The notes beneath the pieces are model-generated. The model was not told where the DNA came from. It worked only from the letters and a program-made list of their open reading frames with translations, and ran no database searches. Position numbers and translations under genes: made by a program. This document shows positions 1 through 8,550 of a DNA stretch of 64,000 nucleotides, piece by piece. The stretch is taken from the NCBI GenBank assembly GCA_016699675.1, contig CP064985.1:372001-436000 (forward strand). The letters are read 5' to 3'. Position 1 is the stretch's first letter. Each line of letters opens with the position of its first letter. Origin of the DNA: Austwickia sp. Its GTDB lineage: Bacteria > Actinomycetota > Actinomycetes > Actinomycetales > Dermatophilaceae.

Positions 1-404
1 CCGGCCAGCGCCGGGGCGCCTTCCGCCGTCACGTCGAAGACCCGCTGGCCGGCCTTGGTCCAATACCCGTCGGCCATGAGGAGCCGGACGCTGTAGCGGC
101 CCGCCGGGACGGGCAGGGTGTAGCCGGTCGAGGTGTACGTCGAGCTCTGGTAGAGGGCATCCTCGGTGGTGCCGAGGACGTCTTTGCCGGTGAGTGCGCT
201 GGAATTGGTGGTCCCGCCGACCAGTCCCACGCGAGCCTTCCACACCCGCCCGGTCGAGTCGGTGACATCGGAGAAGGCGGCGACCGTGCGGGCCACCACC
301 TGCGCGGGAGCCGGGCCGGCGGCCAGGGCGGACCCTACGGTGACGAGCGACAGGGGGCTGAGGCATAAGGCCGCGTAGGCGACCCCCGGACGGGTGTGGA
401 ACAT
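1..404 (-). CDS. Secreted malectin-domain protein (3' end outside window)
   Basis: The visible 134 residues begin with a basic start and a hydrophobic stretch ending near Ala-Ala-Gly, which looks like a secretion signal (about residues 1-30). Residues 35-134 fit the malectin (carbohydrate-binding) pattern: VAAFSDVTDSTGRVW, then ALYQSSTYTSTGYTLPVP, AGRYSVRLLMADGYW and GQRVFDVTAEG, where the last strand pair is the most characteristic part of the fold. The start is supported by an AAGGAGA ribosome site 6 bases upstream. Malectin modules bind glucans or other sugars and in bacteria usually sit in larger extracellular enzymes or adhesins, so the missing part may hold a catalytic domain. Domain call is from motif recognition only. 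Confidence 0.6.
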   Translation of the reverse strand, partial: MFHTRPGVAYAALCLSPLSLVTVGSALAAGPAPAQVVARTVAAFSDVTDSTGRVWKARVGLVGGTTNSSALTGKDVLGTTEDALYQSSTYTSTGYTLPVPAGRYSVRLLMADGYWTKAGQRVFDVTAEGAPALA

Positions 405-471
405 GACATCTCCTTGGGCAATGGGCGCCTTCGGAGGGGAACGCCTGGGTCAGTGGGGAACAGCAGGTGCG

Positions 472-561
472 GTGGGGCTGATGTGACTAGTGGGGATGAC
501 GTGCCTGGTGGGGCTGATGTGACTAGTGGGGTTGATGTGACTGCTGGGGTTGATGTGATCC
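472..561. repeat. Five tandem copies of an 18-bp repeat
   Basis: Units begin at 472, 490, 508, 526 and 544. Copies 1 and 3 are identical (GTGGGGCTGATGTGACTA); the others differ at two to six positions. A further degenerate unit may precede the array at about 453. The 18-bp period would keep any reading frame open, which explains the long spurious frames over it. There are no spacers, so it is not a CRISPR array. Confidence 0.85.
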
Positions 562-671
562 GCGACCCCACCCGACGGCGCGGTTCGCGGGGTGTGGCGG
601 GGGCCGGCGGTCACCGGAGGCGCGATGGCGCCCTCACGGCGCAGCGCACGGAGGGTAAGGGTAGGCGAGAA

Positions 672-710
672 GGGCCAGCGAGGAGGGCCAGCGAGGAGGG
701 CCAGCGAGGA
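672..710. repeat. Three identical tandem copies of a 13-bp repeat
   Basis: GGGCCAGCGAGGA is repeated exactly three times without spacer. The 13-bp period is not a multiple of three, which argues against coding use. Its function is unknown. Confidence 0.85.
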
Positions 711-837
711 AGGACGGGAGCACGCCGAGAGGCGGTGCGTGTTGCTGCAGGCGACGGCGTGCGCCGAGGGATGGGCGACATGCGCCACCGGCGTCGGCGG
801 CGGGCGCGGAAGGCCGCGCCGCCTCCGTCGGGAGGGC

Positions 838-927
838 TCAGCGCTTGCCGTAGTCCTTGGGGAGGGCCTGAATGCGGTCCCACGGGAATCCCCGCAGGGC
901 CTCGTGGTCGGGTCCACCGAGGATGGT
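838..927 (-). pseudogene. 3' remnant of IS-interrupted secreted-protein gene
   Basis: Read on the minus strand across the 8-bp target duplication, this piece continues the frame of the gene at 2388-3511: after ...TDPWPTILG it encodes GPDHEALRGFPWDRIQALPK and then DYGKR and a TGA stop. Joining both pieces after removing the IS and one copy of the duplication gives an uninterrupted 401-codon gene. The element therefore removed only about the last 27 residues of the original protein, which now ends in IS-encoded residues. The reconstruction is read directly from the sequence. Confidence 0.85.
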
Positions 928-2387
928 GGGCCTGTCAACTTCTCTGTGTAAGCGGGTCGGGCTTTCAGTAGGTCAGGTAGGGGTTGATGCGTTCGGGGTA
1001 GGCCACGGCGAGCTGGGCGAGGGCTTGCTTCCAGTTCGTGGTGACCTGGCCCTCGACGAGCCGGCCTGAGGCCTTGCGCTCGTTCGCGGGCTTGCCGCGT
1101 TCCTTGGCTCGTTCGCGGGCGCGGCGGTCCTCGATGTTGCAGATCGCCAGCCACAGCAGCTTGCGGGCGGCGTCGTCGGAGGGAAGTGACCACGGTTCTT
1201 GGTCACCTTCCGCAGCTGGTAGTTCAGCGACTCGATCGAGTTCGTCGTGTAGATCACTCGCCGCAGCTCGGGCGGGAACGCCAGGAACGGGGTGAACCGC
1301 TCCCAGGCCCCGGTCCAGGTCGCGACCGCGTGGGGGTATCTGCGGCCGAGTTCGCTGGCCTCGAACGCTCCCAGGGCGTCCAGGGCGGCCTCGGCGTTCG
1401 CGGCGGTGTAGACCGGCTTCAGGGCGCGGCGACGGCCTTGCGGTCGCCGTAGGAGACGAACCGCATCGCGGCGCGGATCAGGTGGACCACGCAGGTCTGG
1501 ACCAGTGAGTTCGGCCAGGTCGCCTCGATCGCCTCGGGGAAGCCCTTGAGGCCGTCGCAGCACACGATCAGCACGTCACGGACCCCGCGGTTGGCGAGCT
1601 CGGCGCAGACCCCGGCCCAGAACTTCGCGCCCTCGGTGTTCTCGATCCAGATGCCCAGGACGTGCTTGATCCCGTCCATGTCCACGCCCACGGCGATGTG
1701 CGCGGCCTTGTTGCGCACGTGCGCGCCGTCGCGGATCTTGACGATGATCGCGTCGAGGTAGATGACCGGGTAGAACGCCTCCAACGGCCGGTTCTGCCAG
1801 GCCATCACCTCATCGGCGATCTCGTCCACGATGTTGCTGATCGTCTCGTGGGACAGCTCGGTGCCGATCGTGGCCGCGAGGTGATGGGCGATCTCCCGGA
1901 CCGTCATCCCACCCGCATACAAGCTGATGATCATGTCGTCGAGGCCGCCGAGGCGCCGCGCACCCTTGGGTACCAGCATCGGGGTGAACGTCCCCGCCCG
2001 GTCCCGAGGCACCTCCAGGGCGACGTCGCCGACCTCGGTCGAGACCGTCTTGGGCGTCGTGCCGTTACGCGAGTTCGGGAAGTGTTTCGCCTCCGGGTCG
2101 CCCTTGTCGTATCCCAGGTGATCGGTCAGCTCGGCCCGCAGGCCACGCTCGAGCGCAGCCTTGATCATCGCCGGCAGCATCCCGCCCTCACCGGTCAGCT
2201 GCACCTCACCGGAATCGATCCGGGAGAACAACCCGTCCAAGGCGCCAGAAGCCACCAGCTCCTCGGCCATCGCCGCCGTCGCCTCCGCGCCGTTCGTCGA
2301 TGCCGTCATCTCGTCCATCATGCTCACGCGTACTGCGTCCTCTCGTGTCAGGCCCGAAGACCCTTACACAGAAGAGTTGACACCCCC
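928..2387 (-). mobile_element. IS256-family insertion sequence
   Basis: The element is 1460 bp. Its ends are imperfect 25-bp inverted repeats (928-952 and 2363-2387, 21 of 25 matching) sharing TGTCAACT and TCTGTGTAAG. It is flanked by an 8-bp direct repeat AGGATGGT at 920-927 and 2388-2395, the duplication size typical of IS256 elements. It carries one transposase gene on the minus strand. Because the target duplication is perfect and the interrupted gene can be rejoined exactly, the insertion is probably recent, although the transposase itself is frameshifted. Confidence 0.9.
965..2327 (-). pseudogene. IS256-family transposase, two frameshifts
   Basis: The N-terminal frame (about 300 residues) contains the first catalytic Asp in YLDAIIVKIRD and the second in VCCDGLKGF. 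It then loses frame near 1425, in a GCCGCGCCC context where one C appears to be missing. A second frame supplies RVIYTTNSIESLN, with the catalytic Glu of the DDE triad, and loses frame near 1187 where CCCC has become CCC. A third frame gives the expected C-terminus ending in NPYLTY and TGA. Restoring both bases gives a 454-residue Mutator-type transposase of normal length. Both indels lie in C-rich runs, so they may be real inactivating mutations or sequencing errors. Confidence 0.88.
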
Positions 2388-3511
2388 AGGATGGTGGGCC
2401 AGGGGTCGGTTCCGGTGGTGGCCTTGAGGGATTGGGCGGCTTCGCCGACGACCGCGACGGCCCCGCCCTTGTCGCACACGATGAAGCCGTACTTCTGGGC
2501 GGCCTTCGCGACGGTCTTGGCGAAGGCGCTGATGGGGAGAGCATCGACGTTCAGCGTCGGGTCCAACCGCAGCCGCTGGCCCTCCAGAGGCGCGCTCGGG
2601 TCCTTGGTGTATCCGTCGGATCGCACTGCCGGCCAACTGAACTCGGAGAAGTGCCGGGCCTCGACGACGGCGAGGTACATGGCGTGATCGATCTTCCCGG
2701 CCCGGGCCTCGGCCGCGGAGATCGTGCCCGCGGCCATGTGTAGCCCGGAGGCGCTGACGCCGAAACCGACGGGGAACTGGCCCATGGCCGTCGAGACCTT
2801 GTCGATGCGGCCACCCTGGCACGCCTGCCAGGCCCCGGTGGCGTCCTTCTTCATCTGCCAGAACTCCCAGGACGTGTCCGTCGTGGGGTCATAGATGGAC
2901 ATGGCCCCGTCCGAGCCGGTGGCGGCCACGGCGTGGGTGGGGACCGGGACGTTGAGGAACACCTTGGCCCCGTTGAACATCCCGTCGGGTGTCCACGAGA
3001 ACTTCATGCAGTTGGACCACTTGACGTTCACGCGCGGGGTCTTGGCATCCACCCGGTAGAAGGTGGTGTTCCAGGCGTGGGCGTTGAGGGCGGCGACGCC
3101 GCCCAAGTGGGACGACACCTGCCGGGCCAGGTTGGCGGCGATCGCCGGGCTGTTGCGATCGAGGGGTGCAGTGCTGATGTCGTCGTAGAAGAAGCTGCGC
3201 GCGGCGAAGTTGACCAGCGCCGTCGTGCTCCGACCACTCGCCTCAGGTGTGGGTGAGGTGCCGCCGGGGTTCTTCGTCGGGGTGGGGCTGGTAGGGCCGG
3301 GCGTGGCCTTGGGCGCCGGGCGTCGGGCCAGGCCGCGCAGGGCGGTCGTCCCCGACCGCTTGCCGGTGAAGCTGACGTCGTCGGACGCGGTCAGGTGGAC
3401 CGGGGCCTCGGTCGCGACCGAGGCCGCCTCCGCGGCGGCGGGCAGACCGGCGAGCATCGCGAGGGAAGCGACGACGGTCGCCGCGCGCGTTCGGCGCGAA
3501 ATGGTACGCAT
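2388..3511 (-). pseudogene. Secreted protein of unknown function, interrupted near its 3' end
   Basis: I chose the ATG giving MRTISRRTRAATVVASLAML because it has a GGAAGG ribosome site and opens a classical signal peptide (charged start, hydrophobic core, AAAEAA cleavage region). An upstream in-frame ATG exists but gives a poorer leader. After the signal comes a Pro/Thr-rich linker (about residues 70-100) and then a globular part of about 290 residues with Cys at NCMKFSW, QACQGG and IVCDKGG. I do not recognise the family. The IS256 element entered the codon run for TILG, so the native last 27 residues are cut off and replaced by a short IS-encoded tail. It may still be expressed as a nearly full-length protein. 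Confidence 0.75.
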
Positions 3512-3689
3512 GGGGGACGCCTTCCGTGGCGAGTACATGAATCCAATCGCCACCCCCATCGGCCCTGGCCCCGGTCACATGAATAGCGACCCGACGCGCC
3601 GGGGGCCGGGTGCTGCCGTCGCAAACCCGGTGGGTGACAATAAGGCTGGCCCGCCCACAGCCGCGCGGACGGGGCGTTCTCGGGAAATG

Positions 3690-3705
3690 TGTGACCAGGA
3701 TCACA
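3690..3705. promoter_or_regulatory. Candidate Crp/GlxR operator upstream of the wecG-like gene
   Basis: TGTGACCAGGATCACA matches the Crp-family palindrome TGTGA-N6-TCACA exactly in both half-sites. It lies 78 bp before the GTG start of the glycosyltransferase and within the divergent gap to the secreted-protein gene. In actinobacteria such sites bind the cAMP-responsive Crp/GlxR regulator. No binding evidence is available here. Confidence 0.55.
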
Positions 3706-3783
3706 TGGGGACTCATGGGCACCCTCTGCGACCTGCTCGCCTGTTGTCGTCTCGGTGACGGCACAGGCCGGAAGGGAGACATC

Positions 3784-5286
3784 GTGGACAAAGCCGTGGC
3801 GTACGTCGTGTTGGCCGCCGCCTCGCCCGTCCTGGCTGTTCGGAGCGTCCGCGCGCTCGTGCGGACCGGACACGTCGTCGAGGGCGAAGCCGTGGTGGGC
3901 CGCGACGGTCAGCCGCTGCGCCTGCTGCGCTTCGCCGGGGAGAAGGGGTCTTCGGACCTGCTCCACCTCACGGCGGTCGCCCGCGGTGATCTGCGCCTAG
4001 TCGGCCCTCGGCCGCTCACCGGCGCGGAGCTGGAGCAGCTTCCGCCGCAGGAGGACTGGCGCCGGCACGCCGTACCCGGGCTGTTCTCACCCCGGCGCCT
4101 CCAACAACAGCTGGGCATCGACTACGACGGCGACGCTGCCGCGGATCGGGCGCTCGCCGAGGGATCGACGGTGACCACGCGGGAGGGGCTGGCGCTCGTC
4201 GCCCGGTCGTTCATCGCGTCGAGCCTGACGGGCCGGGCGTCCGCCGTGACCCCGGAGCATCTGCGCATCCTGGACGTGAGCATCGCCAACAAGACCATGC
4301 AGGAAGCGATCGACTGGGTGTTCGAGCAGACCCGCACCGGCGCAGCCGCATCATCCGACGGCGCCGGCGCCGGTGGCGACCGGGTGGGCGCCGGGCGGCT
4401 CGTCTGCTTCGTCAACCCCAGCTGCCTGAACATCTCCGTGCAGGACATCGGCTACCGAGCGGTGCTGCACCGGGCGAGCCTGGTCCTGCCCGACGGCATC
4501 GGCATCAAGGTGGCGACCCGAATGCAGGCGGTAGGCCTGCGGGAAAACGTCAACGGCACCGACCTGTTCCCCCGGTTGTGTGAGCGCGCCGCGGCGGAGG
4601 GGACACCCCTGTACCTGCTCGGGGCGCGCGACGGCGTGGCGGCGGAGGCCGGGCGGGCCATGACCAAGCGCTACCCGGGCTTGCGGATCGTCGGCACCCA
4701 TCACGGGTACATCGCCGGCGAGGAGGACGAGGTGGTCGCGGCGATCAACGCCTCAGGCGCCCAGATCCTGCTCGTCGCGATGGGCGTCCCGCAGCAGGAG
4801 CTGTGGCTCGAGCGGATGCGTCCCCAGCTGCGCCCCGCCGTCCTCATGGGGGTGGGCGGCCTCTTCGACTTCTACTCCGGGCGGATCCCGCGCGCCCCGT
4901 TGTGGGTGCGCGAGATCGGCATGGAGTGGGTCTGGCGGCTGATGCAGGAGCCGGGCCGGATGTGGCGGCGCTACGTCATCGGCAACCCGCTCTTCCTGTT
5001 CCGAGTGTGGCGGGACCACCGGTTCGGCCCCAAGCAGACCCTTGAGGCCGGGCGTCCCGCCGCCGAGCTTCCCGCCGCCGATCTTCCCGCAGGCACGCTG
5101 CCCGCGACCGGCTCGACGCCGGCCGCGCAGGTGGGTGCCGCCGAGACGGCGACCACGCCACCGGTCGCCGCCGCCGCCCGGGCGCAGGCCAGCGCCTCGA
5201 CCCGCGCCGTCAACGCCGTCCTGGCGGCGCGGCGCCGGGCTGCCTCCAGTCACCGGCGTCGCGACAGCATCTCCACGGATACGTGA
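3784..5286 (+). CDS. WecG/TagA/CpsF-family glycosyltransferase with sugar-transferase-like N-terminus
   Basis: This 500-residue protein has two parts. Residues about 1-165 resemble a shrunken bacterial sugar transferase (WcaJ/PglC type): a hydrophobic N-terminal segment followed by GDLRLVGPRPL (GPRP at 74-77) and a PGLFSPRRL-like stretch, but the catalytic region is strongly reduced. Residues about 180-440 are a WecG/TagA domain, with CFVNPSCLN, LPDGIGIKVATRM, GTDLFPRL, GTHHGYI, VAMGVPQQELWLE and GVGGLFDFYSGRIPRAP, ending in the family's aromatic/basic tail. Such enzymes add N-acetylmannosamine(uronate) to a lipid-linked GlcNAc in teichoic acid or surface polysaccharide assembly. The GTG start is favoured by a GGAAGGGAG site. 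The C-terminal 60 residues are Ala/Pro-rich and probably disordered. The acetyltransferase follows after 13 bp. Confidence 0.8.
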   Translation: MDKAVAYVVLAAASPVLAVRSVRALVRTGHVVEGEAVVGRDGQPLRLLRFAGEKGSSDLLHLTAVARGDLRLVGPRPLTGAELEQLPPQEDWRRHAVPGLFSPRRLQQQLGIDYDGDAAADRALAEGSTVTTREGLALVARSFIASSLTGRASAVTPEHLRILDVSIANKTMQEAIDWVFEQTRTGAAASSDGAGAGGDRVGAGRLVCFVNPSCLNISVQDIGYRAVLHRASLVLPDGIGIKVATRMQAVGLRENVNGTDLFPRLCERAAAEGTPLYLLGARDGVAAEAGRAMTKRYPGLRIVGTHHGYIAGEEDEVVAAINASGAQILLVAMGVPQQELWLERMRPQLRPAVLMGVGGLFDFYSGRIPRAPLWVREIGMEWVWRLMQEPGRMWRRYVIGNPLFLFRVWRDHRFGPKQTLEAGRPAAELPAADLPAGTLPATGSTPAAQVGAAETATTPPVAAAARAQASASTRAVNAVLAARRRAASSHRRRDSISTDT

Positions 5287-5299
5287 GGACCCCGCACGC

Positions 5300-5884
5300 A
5301 TGATGGCTCGGATCACCTGGGGGGCCAATTCGGCGGACGCCCTGCACACCGCGAAGTCGGCATCGGTGCGCGATGCGGTCGCGGAGGCGCGCGCGCTGCT
5401 GGCCGCCGACTGGCCGAAGAACCCGTACCCGATGCAACGCCTCACGCTGCTCATCTGGCGCGCCGGTCAGGCGCTGTGTGGGCGGCGCGGGTTCGCCGCG
5501 TTCCTGTGTCGTCGGGTGGTCCAGGTCCTCGACGGGCTCTGGATCCGGGGGCTCATCGGCGCGGAGCTCCCGACGCAGGTCGTCTGCGGGCCGGGGGTGC
5601 GCATCCCGCACGCCGCCCGCGGGGTGATCATCCACCCCACCTGCGTCATCGGCGCCAACGTGGTGATCTACCACCGCGTCACGATCGGGATGACGCACCT
5701 GTTGCCCGGCCCCCGGATCGAGGACAACGTGATGCTGGGCTCGGGCGCCCAGGTGTTGGGTCCGATCACCGTACGGCGTGGCTGCCGCATCGGCGCAGGC
5801 GCCGTCGTCGTCAAGGACACCGAGCCGGACCGCACGTACGTCGGCGTACCGGCGCACGCCGTGACCGATCGCGCCGGCGCCTGA
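5300..5884 (+). CDS. Hexapeptide-repeat O-acetyltransferase (serine acetyltransferase-like)
   Basis: The 194-residue protein has an N-terminal helical part and a left-handed beta-helix from about residue 85 (ARGVIIHPTCVIGANVVIY, IEDNVMLGSGAQVLGPITV, RRGCRIGAGAVVVKD), closing with the VGVPAH motif that lines the acetyl-CoA pocket. His in the VIYHRVTIG segment fits the catalytic position of CysE-like enzymes. Its length is shorter than CysE, and it directly follows a surface-sugar glycosyltransferase, so acetylation of a polysaccharide is more likely than cysteine synthesis. Two ATG codons in tandem (5300, 5303) could start it. It is the last gene before the convergent terminator shared with atpD. 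Confidence 0.75.
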   Translation: MMARITWGANSADALHTAKSASVRDAVAEARALLAADWPKNPYPMQRLTLLIWRAGQALCGRRGFAAFLCRRVVQVLDGLWIRGLIGAELPTQVVCGPGVRIPHAARGVIIHPTCVIGANVVIYHRVTIGMTHLLPGPRIEDNVMLGSGAQVLGPITVRRGCRIGAGAVVVKDTEPDRTYVGVPAHAVTDRAGA

Positions 5885-5924
5885 TCCGGGTCCCTCAACC
5901 CAACGGCTACCGGCCACCGTCCGA

Positions 5925-5963
5925 AGGCCCGAACGGCAGGCCCGAACGGCAGGCCCGAACGGC
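5925..5963. repeat. Three tandem copies of a 13-bp repeat
   Basis: AGGCCCGAACGGC occurs three times head to tail and runs directly into the palindromic terminator. It is noncoding, between the ends of two convergent genes. Confidence 0.85.
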
Positions 5964-5997
5964 AGGAGGGGCGGGCCCGATCGGGCCCGCCCCTCCT
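5964..5997. terminator. 34-bp perfect palindrome between convergent genes
   Basis: AGGAGGGGCGGGCCCGA is followed immediately by its exact reverse complement, giving two 17-base arms with the symmetry axis between 5980 and 5981. It lies in the short gap between the acetyltransferase and atpD, which end towards each other, so it can serve as a two-way transcription terminator. There is no T-run on either side, as is common in high-GC actinobacteria. Confidence 0.7.
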
Positions 5998-6023
5998 GGT
6001 CCGGGGCTATCCCCCGTCGACTG

Positions 6024-7490
<1,467 letters not shown>

Positions 7491-7510
7491 GGCAAGTGCT
7501 CCTCGTGTTC

Positions 7511-8431
7511 TTACTTGGCGTCCGCGAGGGCGTCTGCGCCGCCCACGATCTCGCTGATCTCTTGGGTGATCTGGGCCTGGCGGGCCTGGTTGGCCAGCCG
7601 GGTGTACTTCCGGATGAGCTCGTCCGCGTTGTCCGTGGCCGACTTCATGGCCCGCTGCCGCGCCGCGAGCTCGCTGGCCGCGGACTGCAAGAGGCAGTTG
7701 AAGATCCGGTGCGTCACGTACTGCGGCAGGATCGCGTCCAGCACCTCGTCGGTGCCGGGCTCGAAGTCGTACAGGGGCAGCAGGTCATGTCCCTTGCGGG
7801 GGGCGGCCTCCGCCGGGGCGTTGCCCTCGTCGGCGTCGACGACCTCCATGGGCAGGAGCCGCAACGCCCGGGGGACCTGGGTCACCATCGACCGGAACTG
7901 GGTGTAGACGACGTGTACCTCGTCGACCCCGGTCTCGCCTTGGGCGAGGAATTCCTCGATGACCCGGTCGCTGATCTTCTTGGCCGTCTCGTAGCTCGGG
8001 TTGTCCGTGGACTCCTCCCAGCTCGCCGCGTATTCGCGGTGCCGGAAGCGATAGAACGAGACCGACTTTCGCCCGACGAGGAACGGGACGACCTCCTTGC
8101 CCTCGTCCCGGAGCTTGCCGACCAGCGCCTCGCTCTCCTTCAGCACCGACGAGATGTAGCCGCCCGCCAGCCCTTGGTTGCTCGCGATGATCACGACGGC
8201 GGCCCGGCGCGGGTTCTCCGGCTCGGTGGTGAGCGGGTGGGCCGTGTCGGAGTGGCTCGCCAGGGCGGTGAGGGCACGCGTGATCGCGGTGGCGTACGGC
8301 GTCGTGTCCTCCACCCGCTGGCGCGCCTTGATCACGCGGGACGCGGCCATGAGCTCCATGGCCTTGGTGATCTTCTGCGTCGCCTTGACGGACCGGATGC
8401 GCTGCCGGTACTCCCGGATCTGCGCTCCCAT
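7511..8431 (-). CDS. atpG: ATP synthase F1 subunit gamma
   Basis: This forms the central rotor shaft that couples proton flow to beta-subunit catalysis. The 306-residue protein has the conserved N-terminal helix (MGAQIREYRQRIRSV, KITKAMELMAASR) and the matching C-terminal helix (QSAASELAARQRAMKSATDN, ITQEISEIVGGADAL) that build the coiled coil, with the globular Rossmann-like part between. An insertion rich in Ala/Glu (about residues 205-215) is typical of actinobacterial gamma. It follows a 119-bp gap containing a stable hairpin after atpA. Confidence 0.97.
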   Translation of the reverse strand: MGAQIREYRQRIRSVKATQKITKAMELMAASRVIKARQRVEDTTPYATAITRALTALASHSDTAHPLTTEPENPRRAAVVIIASNQGLAGGYISSVLKESEALVGKLRDEGKEVVPFLVGRKSVSFYRFRHREYAASWEESTDNPSYETAKKISDRVIEEFLAQGETGVDEVHVVYTQFRSMVTQVPRALRLLPMEVVDADEGNAPAEAAPRKGHDLLPLYDFEPGTDEVLDAILPQYVTHRIFNCLLQSAASELAARQRAMKSATDNADELIRKYTRLANQARQAQITQEISEIVGGADALADAK

Positions 8432-8496
8432 GTCTTTCCGCCTCTCTGTCGGTGCTGGGAATGGGTCGGGGTGGCGTCTGGCTCAGGCTGGTCCCG

Positions 8497-8543
8497 GGCG
8501 ACGCCGTACGGCTTGGGGGCCGAAGGCCGCGTACGGCGTCGCC
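8497..8543. promoter_or_regulatory. Hairpin in the atpA-atpG gap
   Basis: Two exactly complementary 14-base arms (GGCGACGCCGTACG at 8497-8510 and its complement at 8530-8543) enclose a 19-base loop. It sits inside the operon between atpA and atpG, with no T-run, so it more likely affects mRNA stability or processing, or tunes subunit ratio, than ends transcription. Confidence 0.5.
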
Positions 8544-8550
8544 GGCGACC

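Larger units (their letters stand above)
405..837. other. 433-bp gene-free stretch with tandem repeats
   Basis: No convincing gene lies here; the open frames on both strands run through tandem repeats and have no family-like sequence. The stretch holds the promoter and leader of the malectin gene at its left end, two short tandem arrays listed separately, and a G/A-rich segment from about 640 to 780. It lies downstream of the IS-interrupted secreted-protein gene. I see no clear terminator stem with a U-tract. Confidence 0.5.

Noticed and set aside
472..710. Possible CRISPR array
   Set aside because: Repeats are directly adjacent without spacers and too short; no cas genes nearby.
396..1193. 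Open frames over the tandem repeats left of the IS (191 and 247 codons)
   Set aside because: Open only because the 18-bp repeat period keeps any frame open; no ribosome site or family match, and the minus-strand one runs into the IS.
5300..5884. Candidate for a displaced atpC after atpD
   Set aside because: It is on the opposite strand and clearly encodes a hexapeptide-repeat acetyltransferase.
8497..8543. Rho-independent terminator between atpA and atpG
   Set aside because: No T-run, and atpG and atpD downstream are essential parts of the same operon.
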